Of a stretch of 64,000 nucleotides of DNA, positions 42,643 through 51,055 are shown piece by piece. Below the pieces are notes generated by a model, which saw only the letters and a list, made by a program, of their open reading frames with translations, did no database searches and was not told the DNA's origin. The position numbers and the translations under genes are program-made. This DNA comes from Parabacteroides sp. PF5-6. Its GTDB lineage: Bacteria > Bacteroidota > Bacteroidia > Bacteroidales > Tannerellaceae. Position 1 is the stretch's first letter, and each line of letters opens with the position of its first letter. Location of the stretch: positions 62,001 through 126,000 of the forward strand of contig NZ_JAQFIN010000006.1 of NCBI RefSeq assembly GCF_029504695.1, given 5' to 3'.

Positions 42643-45069
42643 ATGAGAAAGCAGATAGTGTGTGTGTTGATCTTTATATGTTTAGTCGGTAGTTATAGCC
42701 TGTCCCATGCGCAAAACCGTGAAATGCCGGATGTGCAGGAAAAACTAATTCAACAGATGGAGCTTTATCCGCAAGAGAAGCTCCACTTACATACCGACAG
42801 GGATTATTATATGCCTAAGGATTCGATTTGGTTTAAAGCTTACCTGGTCGATGCCGTTACGCATATTCCTTCTTTTGGGAGCCGGTATATTTATGTGGAA
42901 TTAATCAATCAGACCGATTCTGTGGTCAACCGGGTAAGTATCCATCCCGTGGAGCAAAACTACTCGGGTTGTCTTCCACTCCCTGAGAATTTAGTCGACG
43001 GTAGTTATACCCTCAGGGCGTACACCCGGTACATGGAAAACTTAGGGAGTGAATACTTCTTTCGTAAGCCGGTCTACATCGGCTTAAATAAAGACCAGAC
43101 CAAAGAATCAGCCGCAGCCAGTAAAAACTTTTCCGTCTCTTTTCTTCCTGAAGGGGGTTATATATTGGATGGTGTTTTGTGTCGGGTGGCGTTTAAAGCG
43201 ATAAACGACAAAGGACTTTCAGAACCCATACAAGGTATGGTGTATGAGGAAGACGGAACGCCTGTACATGAGCTGACTACCCAGCATGCGGGGATGGGCA
43301 TGTTTGCTATTCTCCCCAAGGCTGGAAAACGTTATTATGCGGAATGTATAGGCAGTAACGGTGTTCGTAAACGGTTTGACCTGCCGAAGGTTATCGAAGG
43401 ATACAGCTTACAGACCACCTGGCAGGAAAAGAATCTGCATGTTAAGGTCGTGCAATCTGCGGCGATGAAAAATAAATCTCCGCTTTATCTGCTGATTCAT
43501 TGCCGGGGCATGGTTTTTCATTTTGGCCAATGGGACTTTCGGAAAGAGTTTATCTCTTTTTCAAACGATGTTTTTCCTTCGGGCATTCTACAAATCGTAT
43601 TACTCGATCAGCAACATAATCCCATCAGTGAACGGTTGGCTTTTAACTTTGGGAATGATTCAACCCATATCGAATTACAAACCGATAAAATGGTTTATTC
43701 GACCCGGGAGCCTGTCAATATTTCGTTGCAACTGACCGATTTCAACGGTAATCCGCTGGTCGGTGATCTCTCGGTCGCTATTACCGATGATCTGGACGTG
43801 CCGGCAGGTTCCGACTACGATATGCTCTCTACCCTTTTGTTATCGACAGAGCTGAAAGGACATATCGAATCTCCCGGCTTCTATCTGCAGAAAGAGAAAA
43901 AGGCAACCAATGCGTTAGATCTGTTGATGATGACCCAGGGATGGCGGCGTTATGATTTATCCAAAGTATTGCAGGGAGAATATACTCATCCGCTTATCCC
44001 TTTTGAAACCGGTCAGCGAATCAGCGGAACAGTAAACAAAGTAAAAAGCAACAAAACAGTGCCTCATGCACAGATCGCGTTTATGGCTCTTACGGCCGAT
44101 GAGGACGGTTGGTTTACAGACGAAACAAGCGCCGATGAAAACGGACGTTTTTCATTGGAAGGCTTCGAATTGCCGGATGCTACGGAGTACGTATTACACG
44201 CGTTGAATATAAAAGGGGGCGACTGGGTGGAATTGAATATCGACAGTATCTGTTATCCGACTGCAAAGAAAGACGGATATATTCCGCAATCCTCAAACTA
44301 TGTGTTCTCGCAGGCTTATGTGAAACGTCTCGAGGCTGCCGGGAATATGTGGCAGATCCAACTGGGAGAAATAAGTGTTACCGTAGCCAAAAAAACGAAG
44401 CGTATTTTTGAAACGGCACACCCTCAAGCTCTCGTGTCGATTGGTCCCGAGCTGATCGAACGAAAGAAACCCGTTAGATTGGAAGATTTATTTCTGGGGA
44501 TTCCCGGAGTGCGCGTTTCTGAGGGAAAAATATATGCTCGTGCGACAGGTACGATAATGAATATTGAGGATATACGGGGCGAAGGATCCGGAGCTATTGA
44601 AGAACTTCCGGCACTTATTCTGATCAATGATGTACCGTCTTATATGAGTCCATTTGATATCTTACATGTGCAGGACGTGGAACGTATAGAAGTGTATAGA
44701 TTGGCTGCCGAGACCGCTTTCTGGGGAAAGCGGGGTATGAATGGTGTGGTCAATTTTATTACCAAACAATGGACACCTGAAGATGCCGAACACCCTATCT
44801 ATAATAAGATCAACTATACGCCATTAGGCTATCAGCATGCCATAGAATTTTATACTCCTGTTTATGATACGCCGCAACAGAGGAGTTCGTCTCTTCCGGA
44901 CTTGCGTACGACCCTCTTCTGGAAGCCTGATCTACGGACAGATGAAGAGGGGAATGCCGGTTTTAAATTCTATACCGCAGACCAGAGGGGCAGTTATTCC
45001 ATTATTATTGAAGGAATCACCGCCGATGGAGGAATTGTTCGGAAAATCGAGAAGGTGGATATAAAATGA
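42643..45069 (+). CDS. MG2 / TonB-plug domain protein without barrel
   Basis: From the ATG at 42643 the protein has 808 residues with a signal peptide (ending SLSHAQ). The N-terminal half has macroglobulin-like β domains (EKLHLHTDRDYYMPKDSIWF, then YSTREPVNISLQLTDFNGNP). Residues about 640-740 form a TonB-receptor plug (LVSIGPELIERKKPVRLEDL to GMNGVVNFITK), but no β-barrel follows: the chain ends in FKFYTADQRGSYSIIIEG, another β domain. This is a known Bacteroidota family of unknown function. The frame extends 43 codons upstream into the region after the terminator, but those residues are charged and carry no signal, so I reject them. Confidence 0.85.
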   Translation: MRKQIVCVLIFICLVGSYSLSHAQNREMPDVQEKLIQQMELYPQEKLHLHTDRDYYMPKDSIWFKAYLVDAVTHIPSFGSRYIYVELINQTDSVVNRVSIHPVEQNYSGCLPLPENLVDGSYTLRAYTRYMENLGSEYFFRKPVYIGLNKDQTKESAAASKNFSVSFLPEGGYILDGVLCRVAFKAINDKGLSEPIQGMVYEEDGTPVHELTTQHAGMGMFAILPKAGKRYYAECIGSNGVRKRFDLPKVIEGYSLQTTWQEKNLHVKVVQSAAMKNKSPLYLLIHCRGMVFHFGQWDFRKEFISFSNDVFPSGILQIVLLDQQHNPISERLAFNFGNDSTHIELQTDKMVYSTREPVNISLQLTDFNGNPLVGDLSVAITDDLDVPAGSDYDMLSTLLLSTELKGHIESPGFYLQKEKKATNALDLLMMTQGWRRYDLSKVLQGEYTHPLIPFETGQRISGTVNKVKSNKTVPHAQIAFMALTADEDGWFTDETSADENGRFSLEGFELPDATEYVLHALNIKGGDWVELNIDSICYPTAKKDGYIPQSSNYVFSQAYVKRLEAAGNMWQIQLGEISVTVAKKTKRIFETAHPQALVSIGPELIERKKPVRLEDLFLGIPGVRVSEGKIYARATGTIMNIEDIRGEGSGAIEELPALILINDVPSYMSPFDILHVQDVERIEVYRLAAETAFWGKRGMNGVVNFITKQWTPEDAEHPIYNKINYTPLGYQHAIEFYTPVYDTPQQRSSSLPDLRTTLFWKPDLRTDEEGNAGFKFYTADQRGSYSIIIEGITADGGIVRKIEKVDIK

Positions 45070-45142
45070 CGAGACCTGTGAAACGAAAAAGGTTCACCCG
45101 CTAAATTTTCTTATCTTTAAGGCTTGATTTTAAATTGATGAG

Positions 45143-46852
45143 ATGAGAAGGAGTTTATTCTATCTGGTGAATTGTTGGGTAGTGGCTGGTTGGCTGTTGT
45201 GTAGCTGTAATCTTTTTACGGTCCAATCGCCTGTATACTGTAATCTGGATTTTGAGAAAGGGATAGAGGGATCGGAGATCCCATACAGTTGGCAGTACCA
45301 GGACCTGGGCGGGTACTTTATCAAATGGGTGGCTAATGCCGAAGAGGGCGGGAAGTGCCTGCGTATCCATAGTGAGAAGCCTGATCTGAAATGGTTCGCG
45401 GAGAACGACTCCTTGGCTGCGGGTGTCTTTTCCCTTTCTTTGCCCGGCGAATTGGTGCGGGGCAAGCGGTTGGAGGTCAGCGCGATGGTAAAGACCAAAT
45501 CGGTTACACAATATGCCCGGTTGGTCTTGTCGATCCTGCGTGATACTTTGGTCCAGGAGGTGAACGATCCGGCCTCGGGCTTGCGGGCGACCAAAGGCTG
45601 GACCCGCCTGACGGTGGAATGCGCGGTCGACTCGACGGCGACGGAGGTCTATCTCTCCGGTATGATGTCGGGTAGGGGAACCGCCTGGTTCGATGATTTC
45701 GAGATCCGTATCGACGGCAAACGCCTGAGAGACGCTGATCTGCCGGCTGAACCTACTGCCGAAGAGATCGAATGGCTGCGTGCCCATATCCATCCGCTCC
45801 GGACGATCGATCCGGGCACCGATACCGAAGATCTGCAACCCCTGTTCGACAGCCTGAAAGGCGCCTCTATCGTTGCCCTGGGCGGAGTGACCTCCGGCTC
45901 TTACGAGAATAACCGGTTACGCCACCGCATCACGCAGGCCTTGGTCGAACAGGAAGGCTTTAATCTCCTGACGATCGAAGGGGGTAACTCCCGGGCATAT
46001 CGCGTGAACCGGTATACGCCCCCGGTGCCTATGCAAGTCAATTATTGGGATTTCCAGGCATTGACCCGATGGATCGAGGAGTTCAACGGCGACTCGCCCC
46101 GGCTTCTATGGAGTTCCTTTCAAGGCTATCCCGTCAATGCGGCCTATGTGGAACTATTGAAAGCCTTGGAACCGTATCCCAAGGCCAAAGCGGAACTGGA
46201 CGCGTTCCTCCTCGCTTTTGCCGGACGCATGTCCAAAGAAGAATTGATTCGGAAGCATCTCCTGCAAATCGCGGCGTATGTGCGTCAGTATATCACGAAT
46301 GCCGAAGAAAGAGAATGGCTGGTGCAGAACACTGTATCCCTGGAACAGCAAATGGTAAAAGTTTGGTGGAGAGAAGATTTGGCAGATTATAACATAGACG
46401 AGGTCATTCGATATATGCAACATACCCCCGACCAGCGCATGGTACTCTATTCGGCTAACCCGATCATCCGGAAAAACGGCAATAGCCTGGGCGTCCTGTT
46501 AGATGAACGCTTGGGTGAGGCGTACGTTTCGGTCGCTTTTGCCTTTAACGAAGGAACCTACCATGCCTTCACCGGCACGAGCTATGCCTCCGGGAAGCAA
46601 AAACTATTGAAAGCCTATCCGGGCACGTACGAATATTACTTCCGGCAATTGAACGAACCGCTCTTTCTGATCGATCTGCGGGAGGTACGTAAAGACATCT
46701 CCCCCGATAGCGAATGGCTGCGCCGGCCGGCACGCTTCCGCGAGTTGGGAGCGATAAAAACAACAACCGAATTCACCCGCTCGCTGCTCTCTTCGGAGTA
46801 CGATATCCTGATCTTTATCGACCAGCCGTCGGTCCCAGGAGGAAGAGAATGA
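45143..46852 (+). CDS. erythromycin-esterase-like lipoprotein, catalytic His missing
   Basis: This 569-residue lipoprotein (lipobox LLCSCNLFT) has an N-terminal β-sandwich like a carbohydrate-binding domain (residues 35-190, ending GRGTAWFDDFEIRIDG). The rest follows the erythromycin esterase fold: VALGGVTSGSYENNRLRHRI, EGFNLLTIEGGNSRAYRVNR, and YSANPIIRKNGNSLGVLLD. The usual motifs are LGExTHG and AHNxH; here the Glu and His of the first and both His of the second are absent, while the Glu in IEGG remains. It is therefore likely a pseudoenzyme. It follows the MG2/plug gene after 73 bases, in the same direction. A weak TATCTTTA box lies at 45112-45119. Confidence 0.82.
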   Translation: MRRSLFYLVNCWVVAGWLLCSCNLFTVQSPVYCNLDFEKGIEGSEIPYSWQYQDLGGYFIKWVANAEEGGKCLRIHSEKPDLKWFAENDSLAAGVFSLSLPGELVRGKRLEVSAMVKTKSVTQYARLVLSILRDTLVQEVNDPASGLRATKGWTRLTVECAVDSTATEVYLSGMMSGRGTAWFDDFEIRIDGKRLRDADLPAEPTAEEIEWLRAHIHPLRTIDPGTDTEDLQPLFDSLKGASIVALGGVTSGSYENNRLRHRITQALVEQEGFNLLTIEGGNSRAYRVNRYTPPVPMQVNYWDFQALTRWIEEFNGDSPRLLWSSFQGYPVNAAYVELLKALEPYPKAKAELDAFLLAFAGRMSKEELIRKHLLQIAAYVRQYITNAEEREWLVQNTVSLEQQMVKVWWREDLADYNIDEVIRYMQHTPDQRMVLYSANPIIRKNGNSLGVLLDERLGEAYVSVAFAFNEGTYHAFTGTSYASGKQKLLKAYPGTYEYYFRQLNEPLFLIDLREVRKDISPDSEWLRRPARFRELGAIKTTTEFTRSLLSSEYDILIFIDQPSVPGGRE

Positions 46853-46873
46853 CGTAAAAGCGTCTCTGAAATG

Positions 46874-47000
46874 AGTTTTTCATTTTTTTACTTACATCAT
46901 ACAGGATTTTCTATATCGTTATGAATCAGTTGTATAATAAAATGTGAGAGCCGGAAAACAATTGAAAATCCTGTATGATGTAAGTAAAAAAACGAAAAAC
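46874..47000. repeat. MITE-like element with 37-bp inverted arms
   Basis: The arms 46874-46910 and 46964-47000 are complementary at 36 of 37 positions, around a 53-base AT-rich centre without an ORF. No clear target duplication is visible. It starts 22 bases after the esterase-like gene. It may be a miniature inverted-repeat element or a large terminator. The whole gap 46853-47517 is non-coding and also holds array D and the composite element below. Confidence 0.75.
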
Positions 47001-47065
47001 TGTTTTGGGTGATAGGTTTACCACTGTTGGCCGTTTGCGTTTGTTAACATTCTCCATTTGACTAC

Positions 47066-47188
47066 AAAAAGTTGCCTCTTCCATTGCAAAAACCACCGGA
47101 GATTGCCAAAAGGCCGGCAGCCTTTTAGAAAACCCTGCCGGCCTTTTGGAAAACTCCGGCAGCCTTTTGGAAAACTCCGCCGGCCTTT
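47066..47188. repeat. array D: GC-rich repeat, 21-bp period
   Basis: AAAA tracts start at about 47066, 47088, 47108, 47129, 47150 and 47171, the last four exactly 21 apart. Units read AAAACTCCGGCAGCCTTTTGG or close to it, with CCGGC centres. The same motif is found in array F at 63201-63253. Confidence 0.85.
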
Positions 47189-47243
47189 TTTGGCACTACT
47201 TTCTATATACCTCTTTGGAGTGTATTAAGTCGCTGCACCAGTC

Positions 47244-47449
47244 GTCCTGAAAGGACAATGAGCGCTGAAAGCGCGTTAGCCCCCAGCCCAGGGTCAGCAG
47301 AGTGAAACTCTGCGCCACCCTGGGTCGGCTCCCACGCACACACACCACCGTTTTTATTCATCCTTAACCCGGGGTGGCGCAGACCTAACGGCCTGCTGGC
47401 CCCGGGCTGGGGGCTAACGCGCCTTCAGCGCTCATTGCCCTTTCAGGGC
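47244..47449. repeat. composite inverted-repeat element with TGAAA-loop hairpins (second copy)
   Basis: Small hairpins GTCCTGAAAGGAC (47244-47256) and GCGCTGAAAGCGC (47262-47274) are followed by CCCAGGGT...ACCCTGGG (47287-47324), which encloses GCAGAG-TGAAA-CTCTGC. The right half (about 47357-47449) repeats the plan in reverse, ending with GCGCCTTCAGCGC and GCCCTTTCAGGGC. The core CCCAGGGT-CA-stem-GCC-ACCCTGGG is shared with the element at 13988-14142. It lies between convergent genes. Confidence 0.78.
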
Positions 47450-47517
47450 GAGCGTCGGAGATGTGTATAGAGAGTCGCTTTTTTGGAAGGAGTAGGGAAC
47501 GCCACCGAAAATGCGGA

Positions 47518-48981
47518 TCAATGCAGGGGTATCGCTTTGTCCTTGAGTGCCGACCGTTGGATTTTGTAGGGGCTGGTGGTAATCTCTCCCTGTATCAGTT
47601 CAGGCAGGTTGTACGAATAGAGCTGGTGATCGTAGTAGTCGGGATCTTTTTGTGGCATCAGGAAAGGTTTGGCGGGTTGACCGTCCACCCCGATATGGCA
47701 AAGGTAGGGGAGGGTATAAAGCCCGTTATCGCGTCGGCTGCTGACAACGACCCAATGGCTGTTGCTGCTCCACGAGTGATAGCTCTCGGTGTCGCTGCTG
47801 TTCAACGCCGTCATATCGACCGCTTGATTGTTCTCCAGGTCGATCATGCGGATCTCCGCATCCGTATGCCAGATCGGGAATTGGCCGTAAGCCGTTTCGG
47901 TGTACATCATAAAACGCCCGTTGGGAGAGATGCGCGGGAAAGAAGCGCTCAGGCTGTCGGCACGTACCAATGTATCCACCGGCATACGGATCTCTCCTTT
48001 CTCCGCGTCGAATGCCACGCGGCAGAGATTATACCGGACCTCGGCATAGTGGTCGGGCATCTTCTTCGCCGGAGCGCTACAGAAATACAACCACTGCCCA
48101 TCAGCCGAGAAAGAAGGGAACGTCTCAAAAGCATCCCGTGTGATCAACGAAGCACCGGACAGAATCTCTCTCTTCGCGATATCGTACACCACCACATCCG
48201 ACTCCAAATCGAACACTTCTATCTTTTTCTCTTTCACGGCATGGAAAAACTGCTTGATATCGTTCACCGAAGCCGTGATATACCGGCCCGACGGATGCCA
48301 GTAGGGATAGGTCAGGTGGCTAATCGTTTTATCAGTCTTCGTATATAGCTTCTCGATCTCTCCCCCTTGCAGTATATAGGTCCCCCCATTGGCCGCACGC
48401 ATGTGAAACATCATCTGCTCCGGGTCGCCCCCACAGAAACTATGGCAATTGATACAGTTGTAGCCAACCATATCGTTGCGGATAATAGTTTTCTCGCGAA
48501 AAGAAGTCAGATCGCGTTGATAAAGCCCCATGATATGCCATTTCTTGTAGCCGGGTTCGATCAAACGGTAGGCCAGATGCGAATCAATAGCCTTGTCGCT
48601 GATATAGATACGGAACGGTTGCCAACGGTTCCAGGCCGCTTTCTCCTCGGTATAGACCGCCACCGTAAGCCAACCGCCTTTGTTACCCGCAAGCAAACGT
48701 TTCCATTTCTTCTCGTTGAAACGAATGGAGGCTTTCCCTTCGAAAACGACGGTTTCACCGGTGATATTACCGCTGACGTGAACATAAACGTTCTCCTTTT
48801 CGCCTTCGATCCGGAAGTTAAGCGGAGCGATATTATACGGGATCGTCACCTCGGTATAGTCCGGGAAGATCACCGGCATCGCCTGTCGTTCACCGACATT
48901 CTCCGTAGGCATTCCCTGTGGCCGATTGCAGGCGGTCAACAGGATAAATAAAACGAACGTGGATAGTATGACTCTTTTCAT
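47518..48981 (-). CDS. PD40 propeller lipoprotein with cytochrome c haem motif
   Basis: This 487-residue lipoprotein (lipobox LLTACNRPQ) has an N-terminal β domain, then a single CxxCH haem-binding motif near residue 173 (GYNCINCHSFCGGDPEQ), then PD40 propeller strands (PSFSADGQWLYF, PRISPNGRFMMYTE). The mix of haem site and TolB-like propeller is a known but unstudied Bacteroidota family. It is likely anchored in the periplasm or at the cell surface and could serve in electron transfer or sensing. The multi-pass protein encoded upstream is 9 bases away and probably its partner. It shows no sign of truncation. Confidence 0.85.
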   Translation of the reverse strand: MKRVILSTFVLFILLTACNRPQGMPTENVGERQAMPVIFPDYTEVTIPYNIAPLNFRIEGEKENVYVHVSGNITGETVVFEGKASIRFNEKKWKRLLAGNKGGWLTVAVYTEEKAAWNRWQPFRIYISDKAIDSHLAYRLIEPGYKKWHIMGLYQRDLTSFREKTIIRNDMVGYNCINCHSFCGGDPEQMMFHMRAANGGTYILQGGEIEKLYTKTDKTISHLTYPYWHPSGRYITASVNDIKQFFHAVKEKKIEVFDLESDVVVYDIAKREILSGASLITRDAFETFPSFSADGQWLYFCSAPAKKMPDHYAEVRYNLCRVAFDAEKGEIRMPVDTLVRADSLSASFPRISPNGRFMMYTETAYGQFPIWHTDAEIRMIDLENNQAVDMTALNSSDTESYHSWSSNSHWVVVSSRRDNGLYTLPYLCHIGVDGQPAKPFLMPQKDPDYYDHQLYSYNLPELIQGEITTSPYKIQRSALKDKAIPLH

Positions 48982-48990
48982 CTGGATCTT

Positions 48991-50742
48991 CTATTTAAGC
49001 GTGGGGGCAAATTGGGCATAATAGTAATAAGTATCGCCGTATTGTTGCTTCAAAATGGCAGGTGACACTTTCTGTGCCGACTGCACGAACGAGATAAAAC
49101 GGCTGTAGACCTCCTTATCGATCGGAAACGAACGGAAAGCCTCCGGATCACTTTTCATCGTGCTGAAGAACAAACAGATCGCTTCCTGATAGACGACAGG
49201 AAAAGCTTTGCCATTATCTCTGAGTAACTCCATATAATGCATGAAAGTCGGTATGTCTTTCCGAACCAACAGGTAACCCATAGCATACTCGAAGGCCGCC
49301 CGATTGTCCGGATGGTCGTCCAATTGAAAAGCCAGTGCGTTCGAGAAATTAACCGTCAGGTCGAAGTTATTGTCCGTAACGGAGCGCAAAGCCCTCCGCT
49401 CGGCGATCCATGGCGTTTCCGCTGCCGTCGCCGGATCCAGGAACCGACGTTGACTCCGCGCCCAGGAACGGTACAACGGGGCAGACTCCAGGATCGTGAT
49501 GTATTTCTCTGCCGCTTTATACTCTTCATTCACCAGGTAAGTCTCTACCAACCGCATCATCAGCCGGGGCTGTATGCACCGTTGCGAACTCAACACGCCA
49601 ACAAAAGCAAAGCGTTGCGCGCTATTGATATGATTCAGCTGCCAGGCCACTTCCGCGGCTTCGATCAATCCCAACCGGCTCTTCGGGTCCTGAGGGATAA
49701 AGCCCGCTTCGCCAATCTGCGGCAGTTGCAGGAACTGTTCATTGAACTGCCCGGTCCGCGACAAAGCAAGATGCGTATAAACCAAAGCATCCTTATCGTG
49801 CACCCCTGTCCTTTGCGCCTCGGTGACGATCGCCTGCCACTGCCCCTGTCGCGCATAGTAGTCGTAGCGATACGCCTGCTCCATCGGATGTTTGCCCCAG
49901 CCTATCCCAATGGCCATACAGACAAATAACAGGCCGGTCGATACAACCGCCTTTACCTTGCCACCGCCTCCGGCCTTTTTCCTCAACCCATACAGCAATA
50001 TCGCCCCTACCGGGAAAGCCAACCCGATCAGCCAGAAAGCATACGGGATCGGATATTCGGGATGATACAGATGTTTACTCAAATAAGCCTCGCGCAGCGG
50101 AATAACATAAACCGTATGCATGGCCAATACGGGAAGCAACACACTCCAGCCGATCGCCACCAGGGCAATCCAGACTTTCCCCTTTTCTCCCTTGACCCAC
50201 TCAAAAATGCCAATAAGTATCGCCAGCTCCAGATGAGCCGGAGCGGCCAGGAAATAGTTGACGCCGATCAGTAGTATCCCAACCAGATATCGCAGATTCT
50301 TCTTCGGGATCGAAGTATATAAAAGCACCGATGAAAAGGCAAAAACCAACGCTAAAAGAGGAGCCAGAGTCTCTACCGGAAAGAGCCAGAACAAGAATAC
50401 AGGAAGTAAGGCTCCAAACAGGGAAACCTCCCTTTGGATCCGCCGCAGGAAAAGATAATACAAAAAAGCGACTCCCCCAAAGAGTAAAGCAATGACCGAT
50501 GCCGCCCCCAAAGGGAAATAGAACGACTGCATCAGGAACTCCGAAAGATAGGCATTGAAACCCCCGGGCTGAGACAACAAACCGAAGAAATAAAACGGAG
50601 TCGTCCGGAACAACACATACTGCTCCATAAAATGATACCAGTAACGGTAATTCACCTGTATGAAAAGAAAACTACCGGCAATAAAAAGAACCCCTTGCAG
50701 GTAATCAATGCGTCGTTTGTGTGTGGTCTTCCGGTCGCTCAT
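48991..50742 (-). CDS. multi-pass membrane protein with helical-repeat tail (DUF6057-like)
   Basis: This 583-residue protein has about nine membrane segments in residues 15-285 (for example VLFIAGSFLFIQVNYRYWYH and VVSTGLLFVCMAIGIGWG), then a soluble all-helical half that resembles TPR repeats (LVNEEYKAAEKYITILE, AFEYAMGYLLVRKDIPTF). The pairing with a haem-motif propeller lipoprotein and this layout fit DUF6057 proteins, as far as I recall. No catalytic motif was seen. It is the first gene of the two-gene unit. Upstream is a long region of repeats. Confidence 0.8.
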   Translation of the reverse strand: MSDRKTTHKRRIDYLQGVLFIAGSFLFIQVNYRYWYHFMEQYVLFRTTPFYFFGLLSQPGGFNAYLSEFLMQSFYFPLGAASVIALLFGGVAFLYYLFLRRIQREVSLFGALLPVFLFWLFPVETLAPLLALVFAFSSVLLYTSIPKKNLRYLVGILLIGVNYFLAAPAHLELAILIGIFEWVKGEKGKVWIALVAIGWSVLLPVLAMHTVYVIPLREAYLSKHLYHPEYPIPYAFWLIGLAFPVGAILLYGLRKKAGGGGKVKAVVSTGLLFVCMAIGIGWGKHPMEQAYRYDYYARQGQWQAIVTEAQRTGVHDKDALVYTHLALSRTGQFNEQFLQLPQIGEAGFIPQDPKSRLGLIEAAEVAWQLNHINSAQRFAFVGVLSSQRCIQPRLMMRLVETYLVNEEYKAAEKYITILESAPLYRSWARSQRRFLDPATAAETPWIAERRALRSVTDNNFDLTVNFSNALAFQLDDHPDNRAAFEYAMGYLLVRKDIPTFMHYMELLRDNGKAFPVVYQEAICLFFSTMKSDPEAFRSFPIDKEVYSRFISFVQSAQKVSPAILKQQYGDTYYYYAQFAPTLK

Positions 50743-50797
50743 GGCTTATCTATGGCTTATTCCCGGTAAAAGTACTAAAAAAAGTAATGAGAGATGT

Positions 50798-51052
50798 ATC
50801 AAAAGGTCCTAAAACTGGGGCTAACCCAATAGTATCTTAAAGCTGGGGTTTACATAATAGTATGCTAAAGCTGAGGGTGTATCAAAAGGCTCCTAAAGCT
50901 CTCCTCCTTTGAAAAGGAGGAGTACCCGAACGAAGAGAGGGGGAGGTGGTTAGATTCTTATGTTTCTAATTAATAAACTCTTAAAGAGTCTAACCTCCTC
51001 CCGGCTCGTACCTCGCCGTACTCCTCCTTTTCAAAGGAGGAGAGCTTTAGGA
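50798..51052. repeat. degenerate direct repeats plus nested inverted repeat
   Basis: The 313-base gap begins with degenerate repeats (GTATCAAAAGG, AATAGTAT, TTAAAGCTGGGG; about 50798-50890). Then an inverted repeat joins 50891-50955 with 50989-51052. The arms carry the inner hairpin CTCCTCCTT-TGAA-AAGGAGGAG and its mirror. The right arm ends 4 bases before the stop of the TonB receptor gene. No gene was seen. Confidence 0.75.
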
Positions 51053-51055
51053 AGC

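Noticed and set aside
45143-46852. macrolide resistance esterase
   Set aside because: The catalytic Glu/His of the first motif and the His of the second are missing, and the protein is a surface lipoprotein with a binding domain.
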